A DNA stretch of 30,083 nt, taken from positions 1-30,083 of IMG/VR virus record IMGVR_UViG_3300035681_000094. One strand, written 5' to 3'. This document shows positions 14,874 through 22,472 of the stretch, piece after piece. Source of the DNA: a virus. The position numbers and the translations under genes were made by a program. Positions within the stretch are counted from its first letter, which is position 1. Every line of letters begins with the position of its first letter. Below the pieces are notes generated by a model. The model worked only from the letters and a program-made list of their open reading frames with translations. It was not told where the DNA came from and ran no database searches.

Positions 14874-16349
14874 TCAAGTATCAACAACGATTGTCTTGAC
14901 CGTGCCGTCGCCGAATTTGACCTTGAGATCCCCATCGGCTGTGTCAACGTATATCTGCGCCATGCCCGCCACCGTTCCCGGCGCAGTCATGCCATCGGCC
15001 AAATTGATCGCACCCATCCCTTCAAAAGTACCGACAAGGTTTCCGCTTGTGGTGTTGCCTCGGAACACGTTGTTGCTGCCGATGTAAAAGTTGCTCATCA
15101 CAGCGCCGGTGGCGTAGATGCCGGCGTCGTTGTCGTGGATCAAATTTTCGTCAACCCAAACTTCATCAACCGTGCCTGCGGTAGCTACCAGGCGGATACC
15201 GCTGTTGTTGGCATATGTGCGGCAGCCGACAATGCTGGCCGAGTAGTTACCTGCCCGCGTGACCTCCCAGTAGATGCCATTAACGGTTGCCTTGGCGTTG
15301 CCGTTGGTCACGCAATCACGAATATCGAGCGTGCTGACGCAACTAGTGCAAATATTGTAGCCATTGTTGTTACGGGCTTGAACACCGACAAGAAGAACGT
15401 CGTTCATGCTAGACGTGGCGTCGCAGCCGATGACAACGCCTCCGCGCAGGCTTGACGCAGCGACGCCATTGCCTTGATATTGCCCGCCCAAAACGCTAAG
15501 GCGTGCCGCGTTGAACGACGACTGCGCGTAAAAGTGCAGCCCAGCGCCGGAGCAACCCTCGGCTCGGCAGTTGGCAACCTCTATGTCCGTGCAGTTGCCA
15601 ATATAAAAGCCGTGATGCAGGCTTGAAGAGCCGATGCCCGTGCTGTAGCAGTCGCGCATAACGGCCCTCGTGACTTTGTTCAGATGTACGCCCTGCTGGG
15701 TGTTGTCGTCGCTGAACACGTCCTGGATCAATACGTCGTCGCAGTTAATTGAAAGACCGACCGTCACAGTGCTAGCGAGTCGGTAACCCTGTATGTGGCG
15801 TACACGCACGCGTGAGCAGTTGTTGAAAACTATGCCGTCCACCGACGTGTTGTCGGGCCCCTCGATGCGCAGGCGCTCGATCGTCACGTTGTTGCCGGTG
15901 GTAGAAAACACGTCGGCCGTGCCGCTGGTCTTAAGCAGAATGGTGTTTGGGCCATCGCCTCGAACTGTGGTGCCTGCGGGAACAGTGAGCGCGGAATCCG
16001 TACCGATCAGATAGATTCCTGCGGGGGCGTACACAGACGCAGCGCCGCTATTCAGAGCCGCCTGCACTGCGGCGCGATCATCCGTAACCCCGTCGCCTAC
16101 CGCCCCAAAGTCCTTTACGCTCACCGTCTCCCGCAGCTTGCTCTGCACCGTGCGCGTGACAGCGCCCGTGCCCGCCTGCAAGAAGTTAACCTCGTCCGAG
16201 TTGTCGGGCATGTCGAGGTTGTTCTGCATGTAGGTCTGCATCTGCCCCACCGACACCCGCCTCGTATCGCCGTTCGACTCGTCGAAGATCGGCAGACTAT
16301 CGCCTGGGAGAACCTCGCCGATGGGAGACAGGTTAATAATCTGCGGCAT
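14874..16349 (-). CDS. Tailspike 3, pectate-lyase-like beta-helix
   Basis: A 491-residue third spike. Its adaptor (MPQIINLSPIGEVLPGDSLPIFDESNGDTRR, DMPDNSDEVNF) is closest to that of tailspike 1. Then come SVKDFGAVGDGVTDD (about 77-91) and a shorter beta-helix with VTIERLRIEGPDN, VRVRHIQGYR and TDIEVANCRAEG turns. The C-terminus is a different module from spikes 1 and 2: GMAQIYVDTADGDLKVKFGDG then VKTIVVDT, a short beta-hairpin found on many phage spikes. It starts in a TGATG overlap with the gp4-like gene. It probably binds or degrades surface glycan; the substrate is unknown. Confidence 0.85.
   Translation of the reverse strand: MPQIINLSPIGEVLPGDSLPIFDESNGDTRRVSVGQMQTYMQNNLDMPDNSDEVNFLQAGTGAVTRTVQSKLRETVSVKDFGAVGDGVTDDRAAVQAALNSGAASVYAPAGIYLIGTDSALTVPAGTTVRGDGPNTILLKTSGTADVFSTTGNNVTIERLRIEGPDNTSVDGIVFNNCSRVRVRHIQGYRLASTVTVGLSINCDDVLIQDVFSDDNTQQGVHLNKVTRAVMRDCYSTGIGSSSLHHGFYIGNCTDIEVANCRAEGCSGAGLHFYAQSSFNAARLSVLGGQYQGNGVAASSLRGGVVIGCDATSSMNDVLLVGVQARNNNGYNICTSCVSTLDIRDCVTNGNAKATVNGIYWEVTRAGNYSASIVGCRTYANNSGIRLVATAGTVDEVWVDENLIHDNDAGIYATGAVMSNFYIGSNNVFRGNTTSGNLVGTFEGMGAINLADGMTAPGTVAGMAQIYVDTADGDLKVKFGDGTVKTIVVDT
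16065..16178 (-). repeat. Tailspike N-terminal repeat, copy 3
   Basis: Third copy of the conserved spike block (AGTGAVTRTVQ to DDRAAV), lying near the gp4 junction. It has DNA-level similarity to copies 1 and 2. Confidence 0.8.
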
Positions 16350-16831
16350 CAGTTGAACTCCAGAATGCCCTCGGGGCCTGTCTCGACAGGATCAACCGGG
16401 GTTGGCATGAAAGGATCGTCAGCGTCGCGCCAGTACTTGTTACCTGCGCCGGACGGGAGCGTGTCGGGGAATTGCAGTTCAATCGGCGCGGTGGCGCGCT
16501 GCAAGACGGTATCGTAGGCGGTCTTAGCCAGCAGGCGCGTGTCCGGCATGATCTGCTTGCCATACGACGGCGCCAGGCGCACGGCGAGGTTAAGAATAAC
16601 CGCCTCGTTTGCGCTGTCGGGGACGTTGGTTTCTTCTGACAGGCTGCCCTGCTCGGGCGATGCGGGAATAGGATACGACAGTCGGATGCCCTTGCCGTTC
16701 CAGTCCGCCATCATGGCGTCAAGGCGACGCCGTGCGTACTCGAGTTGCTCCGGCTGGATATCGAAAACGTAGGACGCGAGTCCTATCTCGGTGAGCGCCG
16801 CCTCAACGAATTGCCTCTTCGTGTACGCCAT
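16349..16831 (-). CDS. Tail accessory factor, P22 gp4-like head completion protein
   Basis: A 160-residue homologue of P22 gp4 (166 residues), which binds under the portal ring as the first tail factor after packaging. Conserved elements seen: an N-terminal helix with AALTEIGLAS, EYARRRLDAMMADWNGKGIRL (P22 has LEAMMAEWYQDGI), NEAVILNLAVRLAPSYG (P22 HNLACRIAPDYA), and the PDTLPSGAGN motif (P22 PSRMPTGSGN). P22 gp4 also has reported cell-wall hydrolase activity; this cannot be judged here. It overlaps the upstream 128-residue gene by 29 bases and the spike 3 start by one base. Confidence 0.92.
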   Translation of the reverse strand: MAYTKRQFVEAALTEIGLASYVFDIQPEQLEYARRRLDAMMADWNGKGIRLSYPIPASPEQGSLSEETNVPDSANEAVILNLAVRLAPSYGKQIMPDTRLLAKTAYDTVLQRATAPIELQFPDTLPSGAGNKYWRDADDPFMPTPVDPVETGPEGILEFN

Positions 16832-17189
16832 GCATCACCTCGCTGATTCGCGCCAATAATACCTTGTCAGCCGTTCGGGCATTGTAGCGAATCCCGAGCT
16901 TGCGTGCTTGTTGTTCAATCTCCCCACGCGACGGCGGTGCGTCGTCACTGGGCAAAGCATACGTGCGCCGCTTGCGCAGAGCAATCGAGCGCATACGCCC
17001 GCGTAGGCGCGGATAGGCAGCTTCGCCAGCAGCGTCGCACGCCTCCGCAATCGACTCGAACCATTTACCCGACGCCAGCGCCTCTGCCAGCTCTTCCTCG
17101 CTCTCGACCGACTTGCAGCCCCACGTGGGATGGCTTGTCGTTTTCTGATACGGACCCGGCGAGCAGTAAACGTGGCGCGGATACATCAT
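16803..17189 (-). CDS. Conserved phage protein with MYPRHVY motif, unknown function
   Basis: A 128-residue protein. It opens [15 protein letters not shown], followed by a [23 protein letters not shown] segment and a C-terminal [29 protein letters not shown] block that looks like a small LEM/HeH or SAP-type helical domain. Proteins with this opening are common between coat and head-completion genes of phages; the function is unknown. The frame is open much further upstream, but the ATG at 17189 is preferred because it forms an ATGA overlap with the small gene before it, and a purine-rich AGGGG lies just upstream. It overlaps the gp4-like start by 29 bases. Confidence 0.75.
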   Translation of the reverse strand: MMYPRHVYCSPGPYQKTTSHPTWGCKSVESEEELAEALASGKWFESIAEACDAAGEAAYPRLRGRMRSIALRKRRTYALPSDDAPPSRGEIEQQARKLGIRYNARTADKVLLARISEVMHGVHEEAIR

Positions 17190-17326
17190 TTCCCCTTTTT
17201 CTTCTTTGCGGTGCGTGCAGTCTCGAGCGCGATTGCGATCGCCTGCTTCTGCGGCTTGCCCGACTTCATCTCCTTGGAGATGTTCGAGCTGATCGACTTT
17301 TTGCTGTAGCCCTTCTTCAACGGCAT
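17186..17326 (-). CDS. Small lysine-rich conserved phage protein (46 aa, DUF6496-like)
   Basis: A 46-residue basic protein. The pattern [35 protein letters not shown] and a lysine-rich end is a well-known small phage family, which I match to DUF6496. The function is unknown. AGGAG lies 7 bases upstream of the ATG, just after the coat-gene hairpin. It ends in an ATGA overlap with the next gene. Its charge suggests DNA contact, which is inference. Confidence 0.8.
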   Translation of the reverse strand: MPLKKGYSKKSISSNISKEMKSGKPQKQAIAIALETARTAKKKKGK

Positions 17327-17335
17327 AAATGCTCC

Positions 17336-17364
17336 TAAAGAGAAAGGGCGGCATTGCGCCGCCC
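17336..17364 (-). terminator. Hairpin after coat gene, probable partial terminator
   Basis: On the minus strand a perfect 7-bp stem (GGGCGGC/GCCGCCC at 17346-17364) with a 5-base loop is extended by GAGA/TCTC pairing with one bulge. It is followed by the pyrimidine run TTTCTCTTTA. It lies 16 bases beyond the coat stop. The T-tract is interrupted, so leaky termination or mRNA 3' protection of coat message seems likelier than a full stop, as tail genes continue downstream. Confidence 0.6.
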
Positions 17365-17379
17365 CTCTCTATTCAGTCA

Positions 17380-18669
17380 TTACTGACCGAAGATCAGCAC
17401 GCCGGCCATTTCCGGCGCGGTGCAGACGACCCCGTACAGCGTATCCAGACGATACTTAATCGTCATGGTGTCGATGTCGTAGAACTTCTGCATCACCAGC
17501 TCAATGCCCTGATCCGTGCTCGCACGCATGACCGCCGCGCCGCTGTCGGTCGGAACTGCGTATCGGCCAGGGAGGAGCTCGATCGAGTTCTTGAACCAGA
17601 ACGGGTTGACGTTGCAGGCGTTGTCGTTCAAGAAGTTGATCGACGCGGTAGCAGAGGTGCTGGCCACGTTGACGTTCTTGTACTGAAGCTCTGCATCGGT
17701 CGGTGACGAGTTCGCGCCAATGATCGGCGGAGAAATCGTCATCGTCGTGCCGCTATCAATCGAGATCACGCGGAAGGTCTTCGGCTGGCCCGTCGACTGC
17801 TTGGTGATCTGATGCACGGCTTCGATGCCAGCGATCGTGAAGCAGTCGCCTACGTTGATGCCGTCCGTTGCCGTGCCCGAGGCGGCGGCAATGGTCACCG
17901 TCTGGTAGCGGTTGTCCACGTTCAGAACGCCCGCGGTCGCGGTCGTGGTTGCTCGCGGAACGAAACGCACCTGCGCGCCGTTGGTGGCGATGGTTTTTGC
18001 GATCGTAGAAGCAGCCGGCAGACGATTCGCATAGTCCATCTTGTAGGTATCAAAACCTGCCACCATGCCGACGTATGAACGCTCGTACGCGCGGTCAGAC
18101 TTCGCGTTACCGAACGAACGGGTCGCGACCGCAAGGTTGCCAGCCAGTCCGTTGTAATCGCGGGTCGACAGCGCCAGGTAGCGGTCGTAATCCTGCACGC
18201 CCTGCTCGTTCATGATCGCATCGCAGAGTGCCACGTCGTCGTAGTCACCCGCCGCACCAGCGACTGCAACAACGAGCGTGCCCTGGTTCGATGCGACGTT
18301 CAGAACGGAACGGTTGATGTCGGACGCCAGCTTCTGCTTAGCGGCATCGCCGAGGCGGCCTTCTTGCAGCGCGTCGCGCAGTTCCTTCGCGTTCAGCTTC
18401 CAAGCCGAGGTCTTGGAGAAGCCGAGCGTGGACGGCACGGAAAGCTGCGTCATGTCGTCGTAGTTCGACGAGATAGACGAGCCGACAGTGCTATCAAAGC
18501 TCTGCGCGATGTACGGCATCGGACGCCAGATGGTATCGCGTGCGCGCTCCATCGTTGCGCCGTCGGTGGCGTAGACGTTGACGTTACGGCTCAGAACGAG
18601 CGCATCCTGGAAGCCTTCGAGAATGTTCTCGAACGCTACGATTTCCTCTTTCGAAAATGCATTGGGCAT
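17380..18669 (-). CDS. Major capsid (coat) protein, P22 gp5-like
   Basis: A 429-residue coat protein, nearly the same length as P22 gp5 (430). Matching blocks: an N-terminal helix, MERARDTIWRPMPY near residue 40 (P22 MQRSSNTIWMPVEQ), SAWKLNAKELRDAL, YERSYVGMVAGFDTYK, and an insertion-like domain at about 230-335 with LNVDNRYQTVTIAAASGTATDGINVGDCFTIAG (P22 VNVDNRFATVTLS and GDKISFAGV), then FRVISIDSGTTMTISP. It would form the T=7-type HK97-fold shell around the scaffold. It follows the scaffold gene by 12 bases and is itself followed by a hairpin. Confidence 0.93.
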   Translation of the reverse strand: MPNAFSKEEIVAFENILEGFQDALVLSRNVNVYATDGATMERARDTIWRPMPYIAQSFDSTVGSSISSNYDDMTQLSVPSTLGFSKTSAWKLNAKELRDALQEGRLGDAAKQKLASDINRSVLNVASNQGTLVVAVAGAAGDYDDVALCDAIMNEQGVQDYDRYLALSTRDYNGLAGNLAVATRSFGNAKSDRAYERSYVGMVAGFDTYKMDYANRLPAASTIAKTIATNGAQVRFVPRATTTATAGVLNVDNRYQTVTIAAASGTATDGINVGDCFTIAGIEAVHQITKQSTGQPKTFRVISIDSGTTMTISPPIIGANSSPTDAELQYKNVNVASTSATASINFLNDNACNVNPFWFKNSIELLPGRYAVPTDSGAAVMRASTDQGIELVMQKFYDIDTMTIKYRLDTLYGVVCTAPEMAGVLIFGQ

Positions 18670-18681
18670 TTCAGACTCCTA

Positions 18682-19503
18682 CTATTTTTGTTGCCGCGAC
18701 CGCTTGTAGGCCATGACCTTCGACATATCGCCGGTCTTGAGTGCCTCGTTGCGCAGTCGCTCGAGTGTTGAATCTACAGAACTTGCACGCCCGGTGCCTT
18801 TAACAACGGGCTCTGGCGCCGGCGGTGGCTTGCGAGTAGTCACTTTGAGTTCCTTCTCCAGCTTCGCAACCGCAAACGCGAATTTCACGGGATCTTGGAT
18901 CGCAGCCAGATCCTTCGCTCGCCGAGTGTTCTTGCCGAGCGCATACACCACAAGAGCGGGATTGTCCGCGCCTTGGAGCATGATGCCCTGCTGAACCTCG
19001 GAGAAGGTCTCCTGCGCAATCGCCTCGGCGTCCTCGTAGTCCTTCACCTTCAGCGCCGCTTTCGCTTTGCCGTAGGCGTCGAGCTTTGCCTGCCACGACT
19101 TCGCCTGCTCTTCCTCTGCACGCTTCGCCTTTTCGGCTTCTACGTCAGCGGCTCGCTTGCGGTCGTACCAGGATTCGAGTGCCGCCTCGAAAGCCTCGGC
19201 GTCGTAGTCGTGATCCTCGAGCTTGGGCTTCGGACCCACCGCCTGCTTACGTGGCGGCTCGGCGGTCGTCAGCTTCTGCTGAAGTTCGCGATGCTGTCGC
19301 TGTAGCTCTCGATGCGCCTTGCGCAGATCCTTCACCCACTGCGGAGCGGGTTGGTTCTGCTGCACATCCTCTTCTTCGGGGTCCGGCGATTCATCCCCAA
19401 TCGAGACAACCATATCCCCATCGTCTGCTTCGTCCTCGATCACCATCTCGGTATCGAGCGCATCCTCGGGAATTGTCTCAAGCTCTGCCGTATTTTCTGA
19501 CAT
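18682..19503 (-). CDS. Scaffolding protein, P22 gp8 position
   Basis: A 273-residue, highly charged helical protein just upstream of coat, as for P22 gp8 (303 residues). The N-terminal 55 residues are very acidic (DEADDGDMVV, DPEEEDV). A coiled coil with QRQHRELQQKL follows (about 60-85), then a long E/K/A helix (about 110-150). The C-terminus is basic (ERLRNEALKTGDMSKVMAYKRSRQQK), the type of tail that contacts coat protein in P22. GAGAGG precedes the ATG at 19503 by 6 bases, so I prefer it to the in-frame TTG two codons upstream. The call is by position and composition. Confidence 0.82.
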   Translation of the reverse strand: MSENTAELETIPEDALDTEMVIEDEADDGDMVVSIGDESPDPEEEDVQQNQPAPQWVKDLRKAHRELQRQHRELQQKLTTAEPPRKQAVGPKPKLEDHDYDAEAFEAALESWYDRKRAADVEAEKAKRAEEEQAKSWQAKLDAYGKAKAALKVKDYEDAEAIAQETFSEVQQGIMLQGADNPALVVYALGKNTRRAKDLAAIQDPVKFAFAVAKLEKELKVTTRKPPPAPEPVVKGTGRASSVDSTLERLRNEALKTGDMSKVMAYKRSRQQK

Positions 19504-19545
19504 TTTCAACCTCTCGCCCTGTGGTGGGCGGCAACCATGAAATCT

Positions 19546-19575
19546 ATTCTAGATGCTGTCCTGTGAATCGCGCAA
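19546..19575 (-). promoter_or_regulatory. Candidate promoter before scaffold-coat
   Basis: In the 75-bp gap upstream of scaffold, the minus strand shows TAGAAT (5 of 6 to the -10 consensus) preceded at 18 bases by TTGCGC (weak -35). It could boost scaffold and coat, the most abundant products. The -35 is poor, so this is tentative. Confidence 0.3.
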
Positions 19576-19578
19576 TAT

Positions 19579-21042
19579 TCATGCAGCAATCCCGACAGCG
19601 GCAAGCAATGCGCGCGAGTCCATCTCGTCGATGATCTCGAGGATGGCGATGATCTCCTCCTCCTCGCGGGCGAAGATCTCGACGACCTTGGTCGCAACCT
19701 CGACCTCTTCGCGCAGGCGCGACTCGCGCTCAATGCGTGCCACCTGCTCGCGCAGCTCATCAAGCGACGCGCGGGCGGCCTCGTACTCTTCCACCAGCTC
19801 GCCAAGGCGCTGCGCCGATTCAGACTGCGCCTTTTTCAGCACGCGCTGCGCCGCCTTGACCTGCTCGGCCACCTCCTCTGTGCGCAGCGACTCCTCGAAC
19901 CTGGCGCGCTCGTTCGCCCAGCCGCGGCGCTTGGCCGTCTTGCCTGGTCCGCCGCCTGCAAGCGGCGTGATGTTGGCGATCAGCTCAACGGGGAAGCCGG
20001 TGATGTTGTACGCGCCCGGCGTCGTTTGCAGTACGAACTGCCCCGCTGTCGCCTTCTCAAGATCGACGGGCGAGCCGGTGATGTCGTAATCGCCGGGCGT
20101 CGTGTCGAGAGCGCGACCCAGCAAGAGCGAAGGCGAGCTGCCCGTGATGTCATAGTCGCCGGGCGTCGTATCCAGCGCGCGGCCGAGCAGAAGCGACGGT
20201 GAGCTACCAGTGAGGTCGTAAGCACCAGGCGTCGTGCTAACGATGCGAGCAGCCAGCAGCGACGGTGAGCTGCCGGTGATGTTGTAGGTGCCGGGCGTGG
20301 TGTCGAGGGAGTAGGCGTTAGCTGCGGTAGATTGCAGCGGGAAAATGAACCGCTGCGGCTGATAGAGTTGCCACGGGTTCTGCGTCAGCGCGACAAGTTC
20401 CGAGTCGCTAAGGCTCCGGTTCCAAACCCAATACGCCGCAAGATCGCCAAGACCGTCAGTTACCGCGTTCTGACCGCCAATGTTGTTGATGGTGACGCCA
20501 GTAAGCGTTCGCGTATGTGCAGCAGTCCGCTTTTTCTCACCATTCCAAAAAACGGCGGCTTCTGCGCCAGTTCCTGATGACGAGCGGAAAGCAATGTAAA
20601 CCTGTTCTAGGGCAGGGACTTGCGGCCCGACCGTGGACGCAATAACGTCAGTTCCAGTGATTCGGATCTGAGCGTTGCCGTTGATTGTGGAGACGTTAAA
20701 TAGCGTCGTGCCGGTTGATGCTGCGCCGGTACGCCATGTGCCGCCCCAGTTCGAGCGGGTTTTCGGAACGGCCGCCAAAATGGTCAGGCTCCCGTTCGTC
20801 GGAACCGTCCACTCATCACCGGCAGCGTAAGAGAACGGCCAGTTGGTTCCGACGCGGGAAATCAGATTTCCGCTTGTCCCCGGCTCGATAAGCGCCGTGG
20901 TAAGCGGCGCATTAGTGACGAGATCGCGCTTAGAAGTAGCAGCGCCAGCCCTGACGAGCTGGGCCGTCGCGGGGTGAGCCCAGTTGATCCTCGGTGGATA
21001 CTTCGGCTGCGAAGTCCACTGGGCTTTAGGGAGAATGATCAT
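19579..21042 (-). CDS. LamG-like / tandem-repeat / coiled-coil structural protein
   Basis: A 487-residue mosaic protein. Residues 45-225 look like a LamG/concanavalin-A-type jelly roll (GSLTILAAVPKT, TLFNVSTINGNAQIRITG, YIAFRSSSGTGAEAAVFWNG) closing with AAYWVWNRSLSDSELVAL and NPWQLYQPQ, a typical phage LamG ending. Residues 244-352 contain five repeats of about 22 residues around TTPGxYxITGSSPSLL. Residues 375-470 form a long charged coiled coil. There is no signal peptide. It overlaps the preceding 169-residue gene by 4 bases. P22 has no counterpart at this place. It may decorate the head or act as a glycan-binding fibre; both are inference. Confidence 0.75.
   Translation of the reverse strand: MIILPKAQWTSQPKYPPRINWAHPATAQLVRAGAATSKRDLVTNAPLTTALIEPGTSGNLISRVGTNWPFSYAAGDEWTVPTNGSLTILAAVPKTRSNWGGTWRTGAASTGTTLFNVSTINGNAQIRITGTDVIASTVGPQVPALEQVYIAFRSSSGTGAEAAVFWNGEKKRTAAHTRTLTGVTINNIGGQNAVTDGLGDLAAYWVWNRSLSDSELVALTQNPWQLYQPQRFIFPLQSTAANAYSLDTTPGTYNITGSSPSLLAARIVSTTPGAYDLTGSSPSLLLGRALDTTPGDYDITGSSPSLLLGRALDTTPGDYDITGSPVDLEKATAGQFVLQTTPGAYNITGFPVELIANITPLAGGGPGKTAKRRGWANERARFEESLRTEEVAEQVKAAQRVLKKAQSESAQRLGELVEEYEAARASLDELREQVARIERESRLREEVEVATKVVEIFAREEEEIIAILEIIDEMDSRALLAAVGIAA
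19963..20313 (-). repeat. Tandem 66-bp coding repeat (five units)
   Basis: The TTPG cores fall at protein residues 248, 270, 292, 314 and 340, giving a 66-bp period for the first four units and 78 bp for the last. Units three and four are almost identical at the protein level (DTTPGDYDITGS), suggesting recent duplication; copy number may vary. Confidence 0.9.
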
Positions 21043-21548
21043 GCGATGTCGTACTTGATACCAACGTATTCAAAGGAATTGGTATTGACTGCGTTGTTTC
21101 GGAGAGCAACGCCTGTGTTGTGTGACACAAACAAGCCCCAGAACTTAGGCATGACCCCGCCAAAAAGCGAGGCGACCGAGAATGGGAGCACGATGTACTG
21201 AACGTCACTGGTCGTCGCGGGAACGACAATACTGGCCCCTAACCGCAATGCGTTGAGTATGCCCGTGTTGGTCAAGGTCTCTGCGCTGTCAGTTCCGTCC
21301 AAAGTATCAAGGGCGGTGGTGGCAAGAGACGTATCCGCCCCATAGACATAAACTGCGATGGTGGTGTTTGCCGTTGGCGTGGTGCCAACAGAGACAAACC
21401 CGCTCACTAAAGCGTCGATGTATTTGTTCGACGTGTTGTCCACTTGGCTCGATTCTCTTCCTGCAACGAAAGTCGCAGAACTTCCAAGGTTCGCAAGATC
21501 AATGGTGATGGCGGTATTGCTTGAATAATTGACTGTCGACGTTGCCAT
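21039..21548 (-). CDS. Beta-rich structural protein, unrecognised
   Basis: A 169-residue protein starting MATSTVNYSSNTAITIDLANLGSSATFVAGRES, rich in beta-strand patterns and small polar residues, with IAVYVYGADTSL and FWGLFVSHNTGVAL segments. I recognise the general type from phage structural cassettes that accompany LamG-repeat proteins, but not a named family. No membrane segment or active-site motif is seen. It is separated by zero bases from the 158-residue gene upstream and overlaps the LamG protein gene downstream by 4. It is probably a virion surface or tail component, by context. Confidence 0.65.
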   Translation of the reverse strand: MATSTVNYSSNTAITIDLANLGSSATFVAGRESSQVDNTSNKYIDALVSGFVSVGTTPTANTTIAVYVYGADTSLATTALDTLDGTDSAETLTNTGILNALRLGASIVVPATTSDVQYIVLPFSVASLFGGVMPKFWGLFVSHNTGVALRNNAVNTNSFEYVGIKYDIA

Positions 21549-22025
21549 TTAGCTCGCCCTCGCCTGCATAACGTCTTGATAGCTAACGTCCCGCCCGATG
21601 GCGACAACGGAGCGAGAGAGCAGCGCCGCAGCAAGTCCGCTGGTGCCATAGATGGCGTCGTATTCGGCTTGCGTAATGACGCCCGTCACGACCCAGCCGC
21701 TGAACGCCTGCAATATCGCCTGCTCCTCGGTATGAATCAGCGCCTCGGAACCGCTCACGATCAGGTCGAGGAACACTTGGCAGCTCGCCTGCACCGCCTC
21801 TGGCTGCTGGCTGTCGGTCGCCGCCGCCTGAATGCGCACGCGGGGTCCGCCCGCTGCCCAGAGCATCGCAGAGCCCACGGTGATCGGCTTATAGCCCGCC
21901 TCGCTTGGCGTGTTGAGCGCGACCGCGATGGCGTACGCGCCGTCTGATGTCTGCGGCTGAGACGACAGCGCTGGATCTGCGACGATCAGCGCGTTGATGG
22001 CTTGAGCTTCTTGTGGTGTCAGCAT
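21549..22025 (-). CDS. Helical conserved phage protein, unknown function
   Basis: A 158-residue, mainly helical protein (MLTPQEAQAINALIVADPALSS opening, then TPSEAGYKPITVGSAMLWAAGG, QASCQVFLDLIVSGSEALI, TEEQAILQAFSGWVVTGVI and QAEYDAIYG segments). The opening resembles small phage proteins that start TPxQLxALxAxIxADPxL and are found in structural cassettes. No catalytic motif or membrane helix is clear. It is packed between two beta-rich structural genes with 3 and 0 base spacings, so it belongs to the four-gene cassette between portal and scaffold. Function is unknown. Confidence 0.65.
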   Translation of the reverse strand: MLTPQEAQAINALIVADPALSSQPQTSDGAYAIAVALNTPSEAGYKPITVGSAMLWAAGGPRVRIQAAATDSQQPEAVQASCQVFLDLIVSGSEALIHTEEQAILQAFSGWVVTGVITQAEYDAIYGTSGLAAALLSRSVVAIGRDVSYQDVMQARAS

Positions 22026-22028
22026 CGC

Positions 22029-22472
22029 TTAAACCAGCGTGAACATGGTGCCTGGCGAGGCGTTGTTGAACTTCAGCGTGAAGGTCTCGCCTGCGCCGAC
22101 CAGCGTGATGCCGGGGCTGCCGTAATCGAACCAGGCGATCAGCGCATCCGCAGGAGACGTTGCACTGTCGTTGTACAGTACGGCGTAGCGGAACGGGCCG
22201 AAGCCTGCGCCTGAGCCCGTCCATACAATCTCGGTGCCGCTCACCGTCGTGGTGCCCGACACTTCGGCGATCGTGATCGTCGTCGTCTCACCGCCGGTCG
22301 TATACCCACCGCCCGTCGAGAGCTGTGTTGTAATCTGAGATAGTTGAGTATCGGAAGCGCTAGGCGCAGCAGACGCCAATACAACCTTGAACGTATTAGC
22401 GTCAAAGTCGTGAACGCCGCGCACGAGCTGCTCGGAGAAGTCGTTAAATTTGTTCCAGGCGCTTGTTGCCAT
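22029..22472 (-). CDS. Beta-rich structural protein in the portal-scaffold cassette
   Basis: A 147-residue protein. It opens MATSAWNKFNDFSEQLVRGVHDFDANTFKVVLAS and continues with GGYTTGGETTTITIAEVSGTTTVSG, FRYAVLYNDSATSPADALIAWFDYGS and FTLKFNN. This pattern is recognisable from small phage head or tail proteins built of one beta sandwich; the function is not established. It shares one base with the portal stop (start at 22472), so it is translationally coupled to portal. It is the first of four genes that interrupt the P22 portal-scaffold order. Confidence 0.7.
   Translation of the reverse strand: MATSAWNKFNDFSEQLVRGVHDFDANTFKVVLASAAPSASDTQLSQITTQLSTGGGYTTGGETTTITIAEVSGTTTVSGTEIVWTGSGAGFGPFRYAVLYNDSATSPADALIAWFDYGSPGITLVGAGETFTLKFNNASPGTMFTLV

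Noticed and set aside
10556-16349. Diversity-generating retroelement target in the spikes
   Set aside because: No reverse transcriptase or template repeat is visible, and the shared C-terminal modules differ throughout rather than at adenine-matched sites.
16803-17354. Longer 183-codon version of the MYPRHVY gene
   Set aside because: The extra 55 residues run over the coding sequence of the 46-residue basic protein and the coat hairpin; the ATG at 17189 with ATGA coupling is better.
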